From contig JAYKKI010000029.1 of NCBI GenBank assembly GCA_039881145.1, forward strand, positions 26,950,001 to 27,014,000: DNA of 64,000 nucleotides. The letters run 5' to 3'. The notes under the pieces were generated by a model. It saw only the letters and a list, made by a program, of their open reading frames with translations, made no database searches and was not told where the DNA came from. Positions 60,511 to 64,000 of the stretch are shown here, in pieces (positions within the stretch are counted from its first letter, which is position 1; every line of letters starts with the position of its first letter). Source of the stretch: Druceiella hillmani. Taxonomy: Eukaryota; Arthropoda; Insecta; Lepidoptera; Hepialidae. The position numbers and the translations under genes are program-made.

Positions 60511-63500
60511 GTAAAACGTTTGGAGAAAAAGACAATAGAGATTGAGTCCATAGACGTAGTTTTGCTAAATGTAAACAATTAGCCTAGTATAATGAAATAA
60601 CTAAATAATTGTGTTTACTTATTTCACTTCGTCCTTTTATACAATAATTAGGCTCCTCAAAATTTCCTTCTTTTTAGAAATTTAGTTATTTTTCTCTTAT
60701 TATTAAATTTAATATTAACTGATCGTTTTTAATTTCCAATTTTCTTGTTCAGATGCCTCATAGATTTTGTACTTTTATACCACATTTCACTTTATTTTTT
60801 TCTTTATTAGGAATAGTATTTTCTCAAGGTTATAATATTTTTTTTTTCGTTCTTCTATAGACAAAAATAACATTTTTCATTTTTAAATATCTTTCGTCCT
60901 GCTATATTTTTCTTCTGTGACAATATAATTCTTTCTCAAATTTATCATTGATGTTACTGACTATTTTTGTTGATGAATAATTACCTGTGTTACTCTCTAC
61001 CGGTAAGTACAGTTAAAAGTTTGTAGCGACTTTCAGTCGGATTATGGAATCATTTGACCAATTTAAAACATCGGTTGATTTTATGCGGCTTTTACATTTA
61101 TTTAATTTTTCATTTTGACAATGCAAGTGACTGATACAAAAAATGTTTTATTAAACTATGTTATGCATGTGTTAGATTAATTTACTTAGATTAATTGTAT
61201 AAATAATTTGTTTTTATTGAATATCGACATTATATTGTGGTTTATACTGGCTTTACACTGCTAAGGTCCGTTTGAAAGTACTTAGCATCGTTTTTTAAAC
61301 TTGACGTACTACTTATAATTTCTGTTACTTTTTCTCACATATAAATTGGAGCTTTCGATCTTCGAACGCAGCGACCATTTGGTTTAGCTTTCGTTATTAT
61401 TTTTAGAGTATTTGAACACCAACATCGTTTTAACAGGTTTAGAAGTTTATACTTTATAAATAGTTTCCAAAAGTTCTTGAGCTTCTATGTCAAGAAGCAC
61501 AGAGTGCTTGTTGTTTACTGTTATAGCTTGTGCTCTTTGATATAAGTATCAAAGAGCATAAGGTATAACCGTAAATTAATTTAATTCATTCGTAAAGTAA
61601 TTTATTCCTTCACTAAAAGTATTTCAGGTTTTAATTTGTTGGTATTTTGCGCTAAAATCAGATTTTTTTAAATCTTCAGGGATGGGATATTTTTCCTATG
61701 GAAGGAATTCTTCTTTTTCTGCTGCTTCTAATACTAGATCATATTTCCTTTCGGCAGTAAAGATTTTTACAAATCTGTTAAAATTAAAATACATATTAAA
61801 CCCGTAACTGTGTATGTGAATGGACTACTTTATATAAAATACAATAAACGAAATATAGAAAAAAACGACTGACGCAGAACTTTTTGGAGCAGGTAGCCGG
61901 CGCCTGCGTACCCTTGTGGAATGTAAACTAGTAGGAATTTTTATTTAAATTTTCAATGTAAAGATTTAATTAAACCTTCAGAGAAATGAATTAAATAAAA
62001 TTTGTCTTTTAACACTAGAATGTTTCCTTGATAAATCGGTAAATAAATACTCATCTGTATGCTCTTGTGCTATTGATTTTGTGTAACTATTTCACATATG
62101 TCATTTTAATTTTAATGCTGAAAACGATTTTAGTTACTTCGACGAAAAAAGTTAGATAAGAAATATGATTTGACTGGACTAATAATGTTTAATTATTATT
62201 AGTTCTTAAATCTGAAATATTTGGTAAATATATGCCCTTTAACATACATTGAGTTTTGTATACGCGGTGCATGCTACTCCACTATTACATTCCAAGCCGC
62301 CCTATATTGGGTAACACACCTGGAGCGTTTCGCATGCTTACAACTGATCTGTAGCAAATGCTGGACGTATAAAACGTATTCTCATTTTGCATAAAGAACC
62401 TGAAAGTTATTGGATACAAATAAAGGTTATATTAGCGTACTATCAAGTTTTAAACTTACACAGTAGGTTGCTACGGTTCTATATATGTATTGTAGTAACA
62501 GTTACATAAAGTATTAAACAACTAAATAAACTAGATATTGGCCTGTTCAGTATCATAGATTCGCTTAGTATTTTTATTCAACATGCTTGGCGCAGGCTCC
62601 TTTTTTAAACTCGCTATTGTTTTGTTTTGTGTTATAATATGGAGGCAATTTATTTGTGTATAGTAGTTATCTTGTTACTTCCTACGTGCTATAACAGCAA
62701 TAACCATTTTATTTTTGAAACTGCCACTTAGCTAGAGCTGTAGTTAAACAAAGATTTTGTTTCGCAACAATTGGGAATTATTGATATCACACCGATTGGC
62801 GGAATGTTGCTTTTAACAGAGTTCATCGTTTTTATACTGTACAAGGGATGGCGTATGACAAAAAATATTTTCCCACTATGGGATTTTATAGTGAAGAAGA
62901 AACAATTTTTAGAATTGGTGTGTATGCAACCTGACGTTGTAATAGAAAATGTCAATAATATTAAATATTTATTAAAAATTGAAATGTACGTGCCTAGTTC
63001 TTAATCACAGATCTCGATGTTTTAATATATTTTAAAAAAATTATAATATGAAATCTAAGTGGATAGCAGCCTCTCCTGATTAATGAACTCTCTGAACAAA
63101 ATTAAGCAGCCCGAAACTTTTTAAAAATTACTGTCTAAAATCATAAAATTTGAACAGCTATATTTTCTTCCCATTCCCTCTAGACAATATCCAAAAAAAA
63201 TTGTACGAAATTATTTGTGCTATTTTGATACGCAATCTATACTTTGTACAGGTATTAAATAGTAAATTCCGTAATATAGTGTTTTGAGATCTAACAATAT
63301 TCAAGTCGACACTTGTATTTTCTATGTGTACGTAATACCTCAAGCTAGGTGTTTTGAATCCGACTTTGATTGTGATATGTGCTCGGCTAATCAATTATAT
63401 CAAACATGTCGGGAAAGAAAATCAAAATTTATTGCGAAGGAAAATAATGCACTAGTTGTTCCACAAAAATTGCTCATCAGTTTAATTCGATTCTCTGAGA

Positions 63501-64000
63501 AGAAGAAAATTGATTAATAAAATAGAGCTTCTATGAATTAAATAAAACGATTTCAGAATAACGCAAGAAATCCAGAAGAAATATTTTATCACTTTATTTT
63601 ATAATTAATTTCAACTGTTCACATGAAATTTATATTTTAAAATTTGCCAATAACTTTCTTTTTCAATTATCGGCGTTACATAATTGTGACAATTCTTCAA
63701 ATAATACACGAAGCGAACGTAACGAACTTTTCTCTTAAGTAGATACATATTTTTTAATTCCAAATGTTATATGTTCTATGCAAAATAAGTTCAAATTTAT
63801 TGGCCCGTTTTCCATTAATAATTTTTACGGGTTATTTTCCTATATCTAAATTCCAAAATGTTGGTTTTGAAATTATCGTCTATCAAGTAAAATATTTTAA
63901 ATTTCAAGTACATAAGTTGTTTTTAGCAGACGAGTTTATTTATTTATATGAAATTTTACGTTTGGGGTTTAAAAATATTGAATACTTTAAATATTGTCTA
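60511..64000. other. AT-rich intergenic DNA
   Basis: It holds a near-perfect hairpin (61521-61568). Two 77-codon plus-strand frames, 62771-63004 (one hydrophobic segment, GGMLLLTEFIVFILYKGW) and 63284-63517 (CFESDFDCDMC), have more balanced composition than neighbouring frames but match no family that I recognise. No gene is claimed. Confidence 0.5.
61521..61568. repeat. Near-perfect inverted repeat, 22-bp arms, 4-nt spacer
   Basis: The arms 61521-61542 and 61547-61568 pair at 20 of 22 positions around TAAG. The inner 12 (TGCTCTTTGATA) are perfect. Confidence 0.9.

Overview
The window is 64 kb of strongly AT-rich eukaryotic DNA (about 70% A+T by eye, not computed). I find no intact protein-coding gene, rRNA, tRNA or CRISPR array. 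Open frames are short, mostly under 90 codons, and most look like chance frames in AT-rich DNA or frames running through (TA)n microsatellites. The repeat content suggests an insect, most likely a lepidopteran. It includes a mariner transposase relic, a Helitron relic, an RTE-like LINE tail, and a family of elements whose ends read like the lepidopteran 'acagacagacacgtgag... / gggttccgtac' repeats. The placement is inference. The layout fits a long intergenic region, possibly around a developmental gene.

Decayed mobile DNA carries most of the recognisable information. At 13.1-14.1 kb and 60.0-60.5 kb are two relics that resemble anonymous, expanded arthropod 'uncharacterized protein' families. 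At 14.5-16.9 kb is a mariner transposase gene split by about 1.3 kb of inserted DNA, with two of its three catalytic Asp positions changed. At 37.2-38.3 kb is a 1.17 kb element with 28-bp terminal inverted repeats (25/28 identical) and a PIF/Harbinger-like N-terminal frame on the minus strand. At 47.4-47.8 kb is a Helitron Rep-domain relic. At 26.3-27.2 kb a degenerate tandem array ends at a polypurine tract and an LTR-like sequence. A non-autonomous family of about 1.1 kb ('family A' here) is present in at least six pieces (3.0-4.0, 20.3-21.5, 27.5-27.8, 28.1-28.2, 29.5-30.2 and 53.6-54.2 kb), plus a 3' end at 32.6 kb.

The most distinctive pattern is a set of perfect or near-perfect inverted repeats with 12-29 bp arms, five of which have spacers of exactly four bases (359, 15605, 24168, 52546, 61521). 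A spacerless 22-bp palindrome (45129), two long foldbacks (7190-7432 and 12172-12357) and a very GC-rich stem-loop (47960-48003) add to it. These look like products of intra-strand template switching or foldback elements, and any that are transcribed would make hairpin RNAs.

Between the repeats are several islands of 200-480 bp with clearly higher GC and CpG content and mixed homeodomain-like (TAAT), GAGA-like or octamer-like motifs (0.4, 2.6, 5.0, 8.2, 24.6, 25.4, 28.8, 43.6 and 57.3 kb). They are candidate conserved noncoding or cis-regulatory elements. Only comparison with related genomes could confirm them.
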